A stretch of 7,255 nucleotides of DNA from Promethearchaeota archaeon (GCA_014730295.1 WJIN01000164.1:1-7255); one strand, 5' to 3'. Shown: positions 1-6,485, numbered from the stretch's first letter. Program-made: numbers and translations. Notes: generated from the letters alone by a model not told the origin.

Positions 1-607
1 ACATATAACTCCCCTTCGCGATTTCTCTTCGAATGACAACCCTTCAGAAATTTTAAAAGAAATCAATAAACTGATTAAGGATCATATCAAAAGTACTTAT
101 GAAAATTCGGACGAGCGATTAGATGATTTAAAAGAATTAGCTATCTATTCTCAAAATTATCCCACTATTCAACATTTTTTAGAAACGCTGAGTTTAAACA
201 AAAATAATATAGAATCTAGGACTGTATTAACCGGAAGTAAAAGTGAGATAGAAGAGCCTGTAGTGATTTCCACCATCCATAGAGCAAAAGGCTTAGAATG
301 GCGGGCGGTGTTTATTCCAATGCTCTGTGAGAATTTCTTTCCCTCTAGTAGAGTAAAAGGAGATCAAGAAGCTATCGAGGAAGAGCGAAGAGTATTTTAT
401 GTCGCAATTACTCGGGCTAAAGACCAACTCTACTTGATCTCGCCTGCTCTTTTACAATCATGGAGGGGGTATCAAACTGCAAATCTTTCTCCTTTCGTTG
501 ATGAGTTAGATCCAAAGGTTTATCGGAAGTCTTCGGTAAGAATCAAACCCAAACCGACTAAGGAGGCTGGATTTTGTACCGCCGATGAGTTATTGGAAGG
601 CAAATAA
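1..607 (+). CDS. UvrD/Rep-family superfamily 1 DNA helicase, C-terminal fragment (5' end outside window)
   Basis: Read in frame from base 2, the sequence is open for 201 codons to the TAA at 605-607, so this is the C-terminal end of a larger protein that begins outside the window. An apparent GTG start at 263 lies inside motif V and is not a real start. Helicase motif V is at visible residues 88-104 (ISTIHRAKGLEWRAVFIP) and motif VI at 126-140 (EEERRVFYVAITRAK, with the arginine finger). This is the UvrD_C domain of SF1A helicases, which unwind DNA with 3'-5' polarity using ATP in repair or replication restart. The Walker A motif and helicase domain 1A lie outside the window, so UvrD, Rep, PcrA or an AddA-like protein cannot be told apart. 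The family call is secure. About 60 residues after motif VI are low in recognisable motifs. No co-directional gene follows. Confidence 0.92.
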   Translation, partial: HITPLRDFSSNDNPSEILKEINKLIKDHIKSTYENSDERLDDLKELAIYSQNYPTIQHFLETLSLNKNNIESRTVLTGSKSEIEEPVVISTIHRAKGLEWRAVFIPMLCENFFPSSRVKGDQEAIEEERRVFYVAITRAKDQLYLISPALLQSWRGYQTANLSPFVDELDPKVYRKSSVRIKPKPTKEAGFCTADELLEGK

Positions 608-833
608 TGATTGAGTGTGTTCAATTTTATCCTTCTGATTTCGAATACTTTTCAATAAGGGACATTCTCTCCTGAAAACTTGAGAATTGATTTTCTAAGA
701 TTTGATGCTTTATATCATCCTATTTTTTTCTAAATTTATAGAAATTTTCTGAAAGTTCTAAGATATCCCCAAAAAGACTTCATGATTTCTTATAATTTGA
801 ATTTTTATATCGATTGGGAATAACTCAAATATT
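608..833. other. Convergent intergenic region between helicase and MFS gene
   Basis: This 226-base AT-rich gap separates two convergent genes. I see no credible gene in it. It holds a T7 run (723-729), a small hairpin at 727-744 (arms TTTCTA/TAGAAA, loop of 6), and an A5 run at 771-775 that reads as T5 on the minus strand. These are the sort of weak poly-U signals expected at the ends of two archaeal transcripts facing each other. Confidence 0.5.
723..744 (+). terminator. Poly-T tract with small hairpin after the helicase gene
   Basis: A run of seven T (723-729) lies about 115 bases after the helicase stop. It overlaps a 6-bp AT-rich inverted repeat (TTTCTA/TAGAAA, 727-744). In archaea a U-rich tract alone can end transcription, so the T-run is the more meaningful part. 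Assignment to the helicase transcript is inferred from position only. Confidence 0.35.
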
Positions 834-2147
834 CTATAATCTTCCAAACAGAGCGATTAAAGAACCAAGAAGTAAAATTATCGAACCGATATAAATTAAA
901 AGTTCAGCACTACCACCAATAGTAAGGATAATGCTTCCTATAAATCCGCCAAGACCATAAGAGATAATACTAGTCAGTTGCAACCAAGAGATTATTGATT
1001 CTCTGTCAGGTGTATGTTCATGCACATGAGAGTGTGCTCCAAAAGTAAATCCTTGTCCCTTACTGAAAGAAATGTTAAGATGTCTATGAGAGTGCTCCGA
1101 ATAACTATCAAGTAATCCTTCATCGAAATGATTTTCTATTTTTAAAATTGCTATATTTCTCGCGGGCTCAACTAATGATTCTCCTATCCCAACAATTACA
1201 AAAAGCATTAATACTAATGTCCATAAATAAAATAAATCATAGAATAGGACTGCAAGTCCTTTAATCGACAGACTTAGAAACATTGGTATCCATGAGCCAA
1301 GTTTATCTACTAGTCGTCCGGTCATTATCTGTGATAACCCCAAAACAGCATCTCCTGTGAAATAGACAATAGAGATTTGCGTCTTTGTTAAATTATTTGA
1401 TGCAAGGACAAGAGCCAAGTTAGGGGTATAAATTCCATGTGAAAAATCGTAGAAAGCATATATGAGAAATAATAGCGTGAATGGAGTAAATCCCAATATT
1501 GTTTTGATATTTTTCCAATGAAGATGAGGTAAAGATATCCGTTCCATTTTGAAGATTTTAAATTTTTTATCTTGTTCAAAATTCATAAAGGCAATGAGAA
1601 GAGAGACAAAAGAAATAGTTATTCCAGCCAACATTAGGATTTGAAACGCTGAGAAGATTGTAGATTGGAATAAATTCCCAATACTTTCTTCCAAAAAACC
1701 CGCTAAACCTTGACCTATGGCACCTCCAAAAAAAATACTTCCAAATACAGATCCCACGACCTCCCCTTTACTATCTTCATAGTTCCGATCAGCATAATTT
1801 AGGATCCCCACCAGTAGCAATCCATAACCTAACCCCTCAAAAAACCTACCCATTAGAAATATGGGTAAAAATGGAATGCTTAGCGTGAGTAAACTCAAGA
1901 TCCATAACAATGTGGTCACGACAAATTCCGATTTACGACGTTCACAAATATGTGATAACAAAATAATTCCCGAAATCTGACCTATTGAGTACAGCACGGA
2001 AGTTACTGAAACTAGATATTCTTCCCCTCCTAAATAAACTATCTGGAATGGTAAGAGCAATCTTGCAATACCTAGACCAAATGAAATTAAAGCTAATTGA
2101 ATGAATAAAAAGAAGACTTTCTTATCTCTTAATAGAATTAATTTCAT
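834..2147 (-). CDS. MFS transporter with histidine-rich loop
   Basis: A 437-residue protein with about 12 hydrophobic segments, the usual size and topology of a major facilitator superfamily permease of the plasma membrane. The loop between TM8 and TM9 carries an MFS motif-A-like stretch (GRLVDKLG, 277-284). The equivalent N-half loop (ICERRKSE, 67-74) is a degraded version. The charged loop near 190-212 fits the central cytoplasmic linker. The loop between TM10 and TM11 (about 338-385) is unusual: it contains HSHRH at 352-356 and HSHVHEH at 372-378, a pattern common in loops of metal transporters. Substrate is unknown; divalent metal export or a metal-gated drug exporter are guesses. The ATG at 2147 has no visible SD. 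A TATA-like box and inverted repeat precede it. The gene is single, converging on the helicase. Confidence 0.88.
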   Translation of the reverse strand: MKLILLRDKKVFFLFIQLALISFGLGIARLLLPFQIVYLGGEEYLVSVTSVLYSIGQISGIILLSHICERRKSEFVVTTLLWILSLLTLSIPFLPIFLMGRFFEGLGYGLLLVGILNYADRNYEDSKGEVVGSVFGSIFFGGAIGQGLAGFLEESIGNLFQSTIFSAFQILMLAGITISFVSLLIAFMNFEQDKKFKIFKMERISLPHLHWKNIKTILGFTPFTLLFLIYAFYDFSHGIYTPNLALVLASNNLTKTQISIVYFTGDAVLGLSQIMTGRLVDKLGSWIPMFLSLSIKGLAVLFYDLFYLWTLVLMLFVIVGIGESLVEPARNIAILKIENHFDEGLLDSYSEHSHRHLNISFSKGQGFTFGAHSHVHEHTPDRESIISWLQLTSIISYGLGGFIGSIILTIGGSAELLIYIGSIILLLGSLIALFGRL

Positions 2148-2166
2148 TATTGAAATATAAATTTTT

Positions 2167-2182
2167 TACCTATATTTAGGTA
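2167..2182. promoter_or_regulatory. Inverted repeat, candidate operator of the MFS gene
   Basis: TACCTA-TATT-TAGGTA is a perfect 6-bp inverted repeat with a 4-base spacer. It ends 20 bases upstream of the MFS ATG and abuts the TATA-like box at 2181-2191. A dimeric regulator bound here would sit between TATA box and predicted start site, a standard place for archaeal repression. The regulator is not identified in the window. Confidence 0.45.
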
Positions 2183-2191
2183 TTTTTAAAG
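2181..2191 (-). promoter_or_regulatory. Candidate TATA box for the MFS gene
   Basis: On the minus strand this reads CTTTAAAAATA, close to the archaeal TATA consensus, 34-44 bases upstream of the ATG at 2147. With the usual spacing of about 25 bases, transcription would start near 2160 and leave a leader of roughly 13 bases, consistent with the lack of an SD. The BRE upstream is weak. Confidence 0.4.
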
Positions 2192-2266
2192 AATTGGTTT
2201 GATTTAAATGATATAACTAAGAACTAAATATTTGAGATTATAGAATAGAGTCAAATTTGGAAACTG

Positions 2267-2302
2267 AAAAAATGTGTTTTTAGTAAGAGCGCTTTACTCT
2301 TA
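2267..2302 (-). terminator. Hairpin plus T-tract terminator after nadB
   Basis: Immediately after the nadB stop (minus strand) there is a perfect 6-bp inverted repeat (TAAGAG at 2284-2289, CTCTTA at 2297-2302, 7-base loop). It is followed by T-rich sequence including T6 at 2272-2267. This is the clearest terminator-like structure in the window and would separate nadB transcription from the MFS promoter 80 bases downstream. Confidence 0.55.
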
Positions 2303-2304
2303 TT

Positions 2305-3876
2305 TCACCACGGTCGTTCAATCATCGTGGGACGCGGAATCTTAGCTTTATCGGGATAATCGACATTGTAGTGGATGCCTCGACTTTCTTTTCTTGAAAT
2401 CGCGCTAACGATAATAATTTTTGCGACTGTTGCGAGATTTCGCAATTCAATTAAATCCTTTTCTATCTTAAAATCCCAGTAGTATCGTTCAATTTCATCC
2501 AGAATTAAATTAATCCGTTTCTTTGCGCGTTGGAGCCGACGATCTGTGCGTACTATCCCAACAAAGTTCCACATAAAACGTCTGACCTCCTCCCAATTTT
2601 GGGTTATAACCACTGCTTCAGTCGAAGGAATTGCACTTCCAGGTTCCCACGGTTCGAATTCTTTGATTTTTAGAGAATCCTTCTTTTGCACAAGAGTTTG
2701 AGCACAATTATGAGCGCACACTAATCCCTCAATTAACGAATTGCTCGCTAATCGATTAGCCCCATGAAGTCCTGTACATGAGGATTCCCCAATTACATAA
2801 AGATTTTGAACTTTTGTAGAACCATCGATGCCCGCAACCACACCGCCACAACAATAGTGCGCAGCAGGAACAACGGGTATCGGTTCTTCCGTGATATCTA
2901 TATTAAACTCTAAACATTGCTCATAGACACCCGGAAAATGGTTTCTGATAAATTCTGCATCTCTATATGAAGCAATGTCAAGATATACAAAATCATCTCC
3001 AGATTTTTTGAGTTCCGCGTCAATCGCTCTTGATACGATATCACGTGGTGCAAGCTCTTCCATCTCGTGATATTTCCCCATAAACCGATGTCCATTGATA
3101 TCTTTCAGTTTAGCACCTTCACCCCTCATTGCTTCGGTTATCAGAAAGGATTTTGCGTACGGATGATATAAACATGTTGGATGAAATTGAAAGAACTCCA
3201 TATTGGCTATCTCCGCACCCGCTCGGTAAGCCATCGCAATTCCGTCTCCAGAAGCAACATCCGGATTAGTAGTATAGAGATAGATTTTTCCCGCACCTCC
3301 AGTTGCTAATATTGTTGCTTTTGCTGAAATATTATAGATTTCATCGCTTGTTTGGTCTAATACATATACCCCACGACATTTGAGGTTTTTCGCATACAGA
3401 TTGATTGCGCAAAATTTTTCTTTGATTTCAATATTTTCATATTCTTTAACTTTTTTAATGAGCGTTTCCTCAACATATTGTCCTGTCAGATCATCTACAT
3501 GAAGTATCCTCCGTTCAGAATGCCCTCCTTCTCGGCCTAAATCATAGCTTCCATCATCATTTTTGCTAAATTGTACACCCCAGTCAATCAGTTCTTGCAT
3601 CCGTTCGGGAACTTGGATGAGAATTTCTCTTACGATTTTTTCATTACAAAGACCATCACCAGCCCTTAATGTGTCTTGGATATGTTTTTCAAAACTGTCT
3701 CCCTCATCCCAGACACAAGCCATTCCCCCTTGGGCATAATATGTATTACATTCATGTAATTCTTCTTTGGTGATTAAGAGAATTCGCTCATTAGGAGCAA
3801 GTTGGGCAAGCTTAATCGCCAATGAGAGTCCCGAAATACCACCACCAATAACTAAAAAATCAGTTTTATAGTTCAA
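2305..3876 (-). CDS. nadB: L-aspartate oxidase
   Basis: This FAD flavoprotein oxidises L-aspartate to iminoaspartate, the first step of de novo NAD synthesis, passing it to quinolinate synthase NadA; it is cytosolic. The 523 residues are near the usual length of about 540. The N-terminus has the dinucleotide fold (VIGGGISGLSLA, 9-20) and the TYYAQGGMA segment (45-53). Residues matching E. coli NadB active-site positions are present: E116 in REGGHS, H232 in FHPT, R278 in APRD, H340 in AAHY and R375 in GANRLASNS. The covalent-FAD histidine of fumarate reductase and succinate dehydrogenase is missing, which argues against those relatives. The C-terminal helical domain (about 425-500) is present. 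The start is TTG: an in-frame TGA lies nine codons upstream with no ATG between, and the fold begins at residue 6. No nadA or nadC is in the window. nadB is divergent from phosphatase A. Confidence 0.95.
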   Translation of the reverse strand: MNYKTDFLVIGGGISGLSLAIKLAQLAPNERILLITKEELHECNTYYAQGGMACVWDEGDSFEKHIQDTLRAGDGLCNEKIVREILIQVPERMQELIDWGVQFSKNDDGSYDLGREGGHSERRILHVDDLTGQYVEETLIKKVKEYENIEIKEKFCAINLYAKNLKCRGVYVLDQTSDEIYNISAKATILATGGAGKIYLYTTNPDVASGDGIAMAYRAGAEIANMEFFQFHPTCLYHPYAKSFLITEAMRGEGAKLKDINGHRFMGKYHEMEELAPRDIVSRAIDAELKKSGDDFVYLDIASYRDAEFIRNHFPGVYEQCLEFNIDITEEPIPVVPAAHYCCGGVVAGIDGSTKVQNLYVIGESSCTGLHGANRLASNSLIEGLVCAHNCAQTLVQKKDSLKIKEFEPWEPGSAIPSTEAVVITQNWEEVRRFMWNFVGIVRTDRRLQRAKKRINLILDEIERYYWDFKIEKDLIELRNLATVAKIIIVSAISRKESRGIHYNVDYPDKAKIPRPTMIERPW

Positions 3877-3891
3877 GAATTTATCAATTCT
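3876..3891 (-). promoter_or_regulatory. Small hairpin abutting the nadB TTG start
   Basis: The minus-strand transcript would hold AGAATT-GATA-AATTCT directly in front of the start, with the first base of the TTG codon inside the stem. The stem is 6 bp and AT-rich, so it is weak. No good SD is visible upstream. It could damp translation or be chance in AT-rich DNA. Confidence 0.25.
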
Positions 3892-3933
3892 CTTATTCTT
3901 TCAAGATAAATTAAGTAGTAATAAGTATATAGT

Positions 3934-3949
3934 CTTATATAAAATTTAC
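3934..3949 (-). promoter_or_regulatory. BRE/TATA promoter of nadB
   Basis: On the minus strand this reads GTAAATTTTATATAAG. GTAAAT matches the archaeal BRE pattern and TTTATATAAG is a strong TATA box. It lies 58-73 bases before the TTG at 3876; with normal spacing transcription would begin near 3914, giving a leader of about 38 bases. It is the best promoter in the window and the main reason to call the DNA archaeal. Confidence 0.6.
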
Positions 3950-3970
3950 AATTCACAATATCCTCTAAAC

Positions 3971-3984
3971 AAATAATATTATTT
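3971..3984 (+). promoter_or_regulatory. Candidate TATA region of phosphatase A
   Basis: AAATAATATTATTT is a perfect 14-base AT palindrome 31-44 bases before the ATG at 4015. Its position fits a TATA box with transcription starting near 4002, just ahead of the SD. The palindrome may follow simply from AT content. Confidence 0.35.
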
Positions 3985-4006
3985 TACATCAAATATTTTT
4001 TACCAC

Positions 4007-4011
4007 GAGGT
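4007..4011 (+). promoter_or_regulatory. Ribosome binding site of phosphatase A
   Basis: GAGGT lies only 3 bases before the ATG at 4015, a short spacing. It supports this ATG over any internal start. Phosphatase B has no such site. Confidence 0.55.
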
Positions 4012-4014
4012 ACT

Positions 4015-4515
4015 ATGGGAGATAAAATTAGGAATGTACTCTTTATTTGTTTCGGTAATACGGCAAGAAGTCCAGCCGCGGAAGGGATAGCCAAGGCATT
4101 AAAAAGGGATAAATACGGCGTGGAATTACAGGGCGTATCTTTTGATTCAGCTGGGTTTTTTAATGTATATAAAACCGCGCAGCCAGAGACGAAGCAATAC
4201 CTAAAGGAAAACTGGGATATTGATTTCAGCGATTTTAAGGGAAAGATAATGGATAAAGATCTGCTAGATAAACAAGACTTAATTCTTGCTATGCAGAGCC
4301 GTCATCTGAAGCGTCTACGACGGAAATTTAAAAATGTTGATAAGATAATGGATAAAGCACACTTGCTCTTAGAGTATGCTGGAGAGGATGGAGATTTTGA
4401 TATAGAAGATCCCGTAAATTTAGCCCCCGATGAATATGAACAAATTATCAAAACCGTTGAGAAAGGCGTTATTAAATCTATTGAGAAAATAATAGAAATT
4501 AATTCAGAAAAATAA
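4015..4515 (+). CDS. Low-molecular-weight phosphatase A (LMW-PTP fold)
   Basis: A 166-residue protein, about the family length of 150-160. The phosphate-binding loop (ICFGNTARSP, 11-20) gives the C-X5-R-S signature with nucleophile C12 and R18. The catalytic acid loop is IEDP (130-133, D132). Such enzymes hydrolyse phosphotyrosine or phosphoarginine on proteins through a cysteinyl-phosphate. C12 is the only cysteine: the second P-loop cysteine of canonical LMW-PTPs is Ala17, and the extra cysteines of thioredoxin-linked arsenate reductase ArsC are absent. Thr16 sits where YwlE arginine phosphatase has the Thr that favours phosphoarginine, where tyrosine phosphatases have Ile. The two tyrosines after DP in tyrosine phosphatases are Val-Asn here. 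It is a paralog of phosphatase B (6012-6485), shares its control region with nadB, and converges on the permease. The family is firm, the substrate is not. Confidence 0.9.
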   Translation: MGDKIRNVLFICFGNTARSPAAEGIAKALKRDKYGVELQGVSFDSAGFFNVYKTAQPETKQYLKENWDIDFSDFKGKIMDKDLLDKQDLILAMQSRHLKRLRRKFKNVDKIMDKAHLLLEYAGEDGDFDIEDPVNLAPDEYEQIIKTVEKGVIKSIEKIIEINSEK

Positions 4516-4524
4516 TTATCACTC

Positions 4525-4543
4525 TTTTTATCAATTCTTTTTT
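4525..4543 (+). terminator. Double poly-T terminator after phosphatase A
   Basis: T5 at 4525-4529 and T6 at 4538-4543 follow the phosphatase A stop by 10 and 23 bases. No stem is needed for this kind of archaeal terminator. It lies in the 49-base convergent gap before the permease stop. No equally clear signal is seen for the permease on the other strand. Confidence 0.45.
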
Positions 4544-4564
4544 AAATCTTTATATAAAATCAAT

Positions 4565-5863
4565 TCAGATATAGAAAAAGGATAAAATAAATAAATATCC
4601 TATGGTAAGGAGCACATGTAATCCCGTCATCGCCGCGCCAACAATTAAAAAGCGACGATAATCTAAATTTTCTACATTATTTTCTTGTGCGGTATTTAAG
4701 AGGAAAACGTTGCATGTACAACCAGATGGAAGGAAGTTGCCCCCAAGATTAATAGCGAATAAAAAAGCAAATAGAACCGGAACAGAAGGAAAATTATATA
4801 CTCCGATAAGAATATCAACGAAAGGGATGAGAAATAAAGCGGTTGGGTTGTTTGCCACAAAGGCATTAATAATCGAAACCACAAGCAGTAATAATATTAC
4901 CATAAGAGGGGTAGAAAGAACCTCAAAAGGTACTAAAAGCAACACTTCTTTAAATCCCGCCGCTTTGAGACATGCCACAATGATATATAACGCGATAAAG
5001 AAGAATAATACTTCCCATTCAAGCTCTCTTAAAATCTCACCTGCTTTTTTCTTAGTAAAACCTCTATTCAGCAAGATTAGAATAAATGCTGAAAAGAGCG
5101 CGACTAAATACAATTCCGGGATTATTATAAAAAACACGATGGTAACAATAATTGCAATGCTATTCAGGAAAAAAATACGCCTGTCCTTAATGATGATTTC
5201 CCCATTGATGAGCTCGGTCACATATTTTTTCTGTTGCTTATCTATCTCTGGTTCTTCCTTTAAGAACATTCTATCCATTATAAAAATAGTGATGAACCAT
5301 AAGAAAAAGGCAAATATCCAGTAATGCTGAACAAAATACAATGTATCTAATCCATAGGTAGTAGAAATGACGATATTTTTTCCGCTTGAGAACGGTGTGA
5401 GGATTGAACCAATATTGATACTAAGCGCCATCCCAAGTAAATGCGTACCCGCTTTAATCTTTAATATGCGACACAATCGAATTACAATGGGGGCTAAAAT
5501 TATCGCGACGACCACATCGCTGATGATTGCGGCAAGTAGTGTCGTAATAAAACAGAGAAGATAAAAAAAAGTACGATTATTGCCTTTTGAGATTTTAAAC
5601 AATTTAATTGCTAAATACTCCAAGATATTGGATTTAGTTGCCAGATTAGTGATAATATTCATACAAAAGATTACAATAATTGCCTGAAAGCCTATTTCAT
5701 TTAAGAAAAACTCATAATCAGCATCCGTGAATATGGCGGTCAGGGTTGCTGCCACCAAACAGCATATTATGGCAATCGAGAGATAATCCACTTTTTTTAT
5801 TGAATAGCTGGCTAAAATTACGACAAACAAACCAATTATTATAAGTAAAAGTGGTATATTCAT
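4565..5863 (-). CDS. ArsB/NhaD/SLC13-like ion transporter (permease)
   Basis: A 432-residue membrane protein with about 11-12 hydrophobic segments, the size of ArsB/NhaD-type permeases of the ion transporter superfamily. Matching features are GFQAIIVIF (58-66), a re-entrant-like SDVVVAIILAPI (115-126) in the first half, a hydrophilic cytoplasmic loop at about 200-230, LEWEVLFFFIALYIIV (281-296), and in the second half VANNPTA (336-342) and GGNFLPSGCTCN (374-385), which correspond to family substrate-binding hairpins. Members move arsenite, Na+/H+, sulfate or dicarboxylates; the sequence does not decide which. The ATG at 5863 has no evident SD and a TATA-like box lies 44-57 bases upstream. Its 3' end converges on phosphatase A and its 5' end is divergent from phosphatase B, so it sits between two paralogs. 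An arsenite pump is tempting but not proven. Confidence 0.85.
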   Translation of the reverse strand: MNIPLLLIIIGLFVVILASYSIKKVDYLSIAIICCLVAATLTAIFTDADYEFFLNEIGFQAIIVIFCMNIITNLATKSNILEYLAIKLFKISKGNNRTFFYLLCFITTLLAAIISDVVVAIILAPIVIRLCRILKIKAGTHLLGMALSINIGSILTPFSSGKNIVISTTYGLDTLYFVQHYWIFAFFLWFITIFIMDRMFLKEEPEIDKQQKKYVTELINGEIIIKDRRIFFLNSIAIIVTIVFFIIIPELYLVALFSAFILILLNRGFTKKKAGEILRELEWEVLFFFIALYIIVACLKAAGFKEVLLLVPFEVLSTPLMVILLLLVVSIINAFVANNPTALFLIPFVDILIGVYNFPSVPVLFAFLFAINLGGNFLPSGCTCNVFLLNTAQENNVENLDYRRFLIVGAAMTGLHVLLTIGYLFILSFFYI

Positions 5864-5874
5864 TTGAAAAACTT

Positions 5875-5882
5875 ATTCGAAT
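5875..5882. promoter_or_regulatory. ATTCGAAT palindrome next to permease start
   Basis: A perfect 8-base palindrome 11 bases in front of the permease ATG, near or just downstream of its predicted transcription start. The same 8-mer recurs at 6003-6010 on the other side of this divergent region. Candidate operator half of a shared control system. Confidence 0.35.
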
Positions 5883-5906
5883 GTAAATGCAATTAATATT
5901 AGTTGT

Positions 5907-5920
5907 CTTTATATATTAAA
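5907..5920 (-). promoter_or_regulatory. Candidate TATA box of the permease gene
   Basis: On the minus strand this reads TTTAATATATAAAG, 44-57 bases before the ATG at 5863. With normal spacing transcription would start near 5888, leaving a leader of about 25 bases that contains the ATTCGAAT palindrome. The box is nearly symmetrical and could also be read on the plus strand, but there it lies too far from phosphatase B. Confidence 0.45.
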
Positions 5921-5964
5921 TAGATCGAATTCTGTTTTTTGATATTCATGTTCAATATTTCTGC

Positions 5965-5980
5965 ATTAAATTATTAATTT
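5965..5980 (+). promoter_or_regulatory. Candidate TATA region of phosphatase B
   Basis: ATTAAATTATTAATTT lies 32-47 bases before the ATG at 6012, right for a TATA box with a leader of about 10 bases. The second ATTCGAAT site would then fall on the leader. AT-rich context makes the exact box uncertain. Confidence 0.3.
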
Positions 5981-6002
5981 CTAATTCTTTTCTTTGAAAT
6001 AG

Positions 6003-6010
6003 ATTCGAAT
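6003..6010. promoter_or_regulatory. ATTCGAAT palindrome next to phosphatase B start
   Basis: The second copy of the 8-mer, here extended to the perfect 10-base palindrome GATTCGAATC (6002-6011), ends directly against the ATG at 6012. There is no SD between it and the start. It pairs with the copy at 5875-5882. Confidence 0.35.
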
Positions 6011-6011
6011 C

Positions 6012-6485
6012 ATGAAGAATATTAGGAATATTCTATTTGTATGTACGGGGAATACGGCAAGAAGCCCTGCAGCGGAATATCTGGCTAAGTATTATGCGAA
6101 AAAAGCCGATCTTGATATCAAATTCGAGAGTGCCGGATTTATCAACGCATTTTCGTATATGCAACCAGAATCAAGAAGATTTCTGGACCAAATGAAGATA
6201 GATCATTCTGATTTTTCTCCTCAATTAGTTAGCAGAGATCTAATAAAAAAGCACGATCTCATCATCACGATGGAACGTTCTCATAAAACTCGGATTATTA
6301 ATTCCTATAGCCAACTTGATGAAATTGAAGGAAAAACATATACTCTGAAAGAATTCACGGGAGCTTCGGGACCATTGGATATAGAAGATCCTTATTATAC
6401 ATCCGGTTCAAGATATCGAGAAATTTTAAACATTATTGACGAGAATGTTAAACAACTGATGCAAATTCTCAAACAAGAAAAATAA
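6012..6485 (+). CDS. Low-molecular-weight phosphatase B (LMW-PTP fold)
   Basis: A 157-residue protein of standard family length. The P-loop is VCTGNTARSP (10-19), with nucleophile C11 and R17; the acid loop is IEDPYY (124-129, D126). Like phosphatase A it has a single cysteine, so the intramolecular disulfide relay of ArsC-type arsenate reductase is impossible. It combines the Thr15 typical of YwlE arginine phosphatase with the DPYY tyrosines typical of tyrosine phosphatases, so residue preference cannot be read directly. It is collinear with phosphatase A over most of its length (shared GNTARSPAAE, SAGF, QPE, SDF, DLI and IEDP blocks), pointing to gene duplication. It is divergent from the permease, shares a possible operator with it, and ends 28 bases from the convergent NYN gene. 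No SD is visible, so translation may be nearly leaderless. Confidence 0.9.
   Translation: MKNIRNILFVCTGNTARSPAAEYLAKYYAKKADLDIKFESAGFINAFSYMQPESRRFLDQMKIDHSDFSPQLVSRDLIKKHDLIITMERSHKTRIINSYSQLDEIEGKTYTLKEFTGASGPLDIEDPYYTSGSRYREILNIIDENVKQLMQILKQEK

Noticed and set aside
607..675. 22-codon open frame starting at a TAATG overlap with the helicase stop
   Set aside because: The stop-start overlap looks like translational coupling, but the peptide is very short, matches nothing I recognise and has no continuation in other frames.
1388..1579. 63-codon minus-strand open frame within the MFS gene
   Set aside because: Different frame of the same strand inside a well-supported coding region.
2910..3095. 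61-codon minus-strand open frame within nadB
   Set aside because: Overlaps conserved nadB sequence in another frame, with no independent support.
2305..3876. Fumarate reductase/succinate dehydrogenase flavoprotein
   Set aside because: The covalent-FAD histidine is missing, and the TYYAQGGMA segment and C-terminal pattern fit NadB.
3971..3984. AT palindrome as a regulator operator
   Set aside because: It is made only of A and T in an AT-rich promoter; a TATA element explains it without a separate operator.
4015..4515. Thioredoxin-coupled arsenate reductase ArsC
   Set aside because: Only one cysteine is present in this protein, and likewise in the paralog at 6012-6485; the two further cysteines needed for the disulfide relay are missing.
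4696..4884. 62-codon minus-strand open frame within the permease
   Set aside because: Frame-shifted reading of the permease gene; its hydrophobicity is inherited from the TM codons.
4710..5324. 204-codon plus-strand open frame opposite the permease
   Set aside because: It is antisense to a convincing membrane protein, is rich in Ser, Thr, Asn and Lys without domain features, and has no promoter or SD. It is a shadow of the permease gene.
5367..5564. 65-codon plus-strand open frame
   Set aside because: Antisense to conserved permease segments; composition is typical of a mirror frame.
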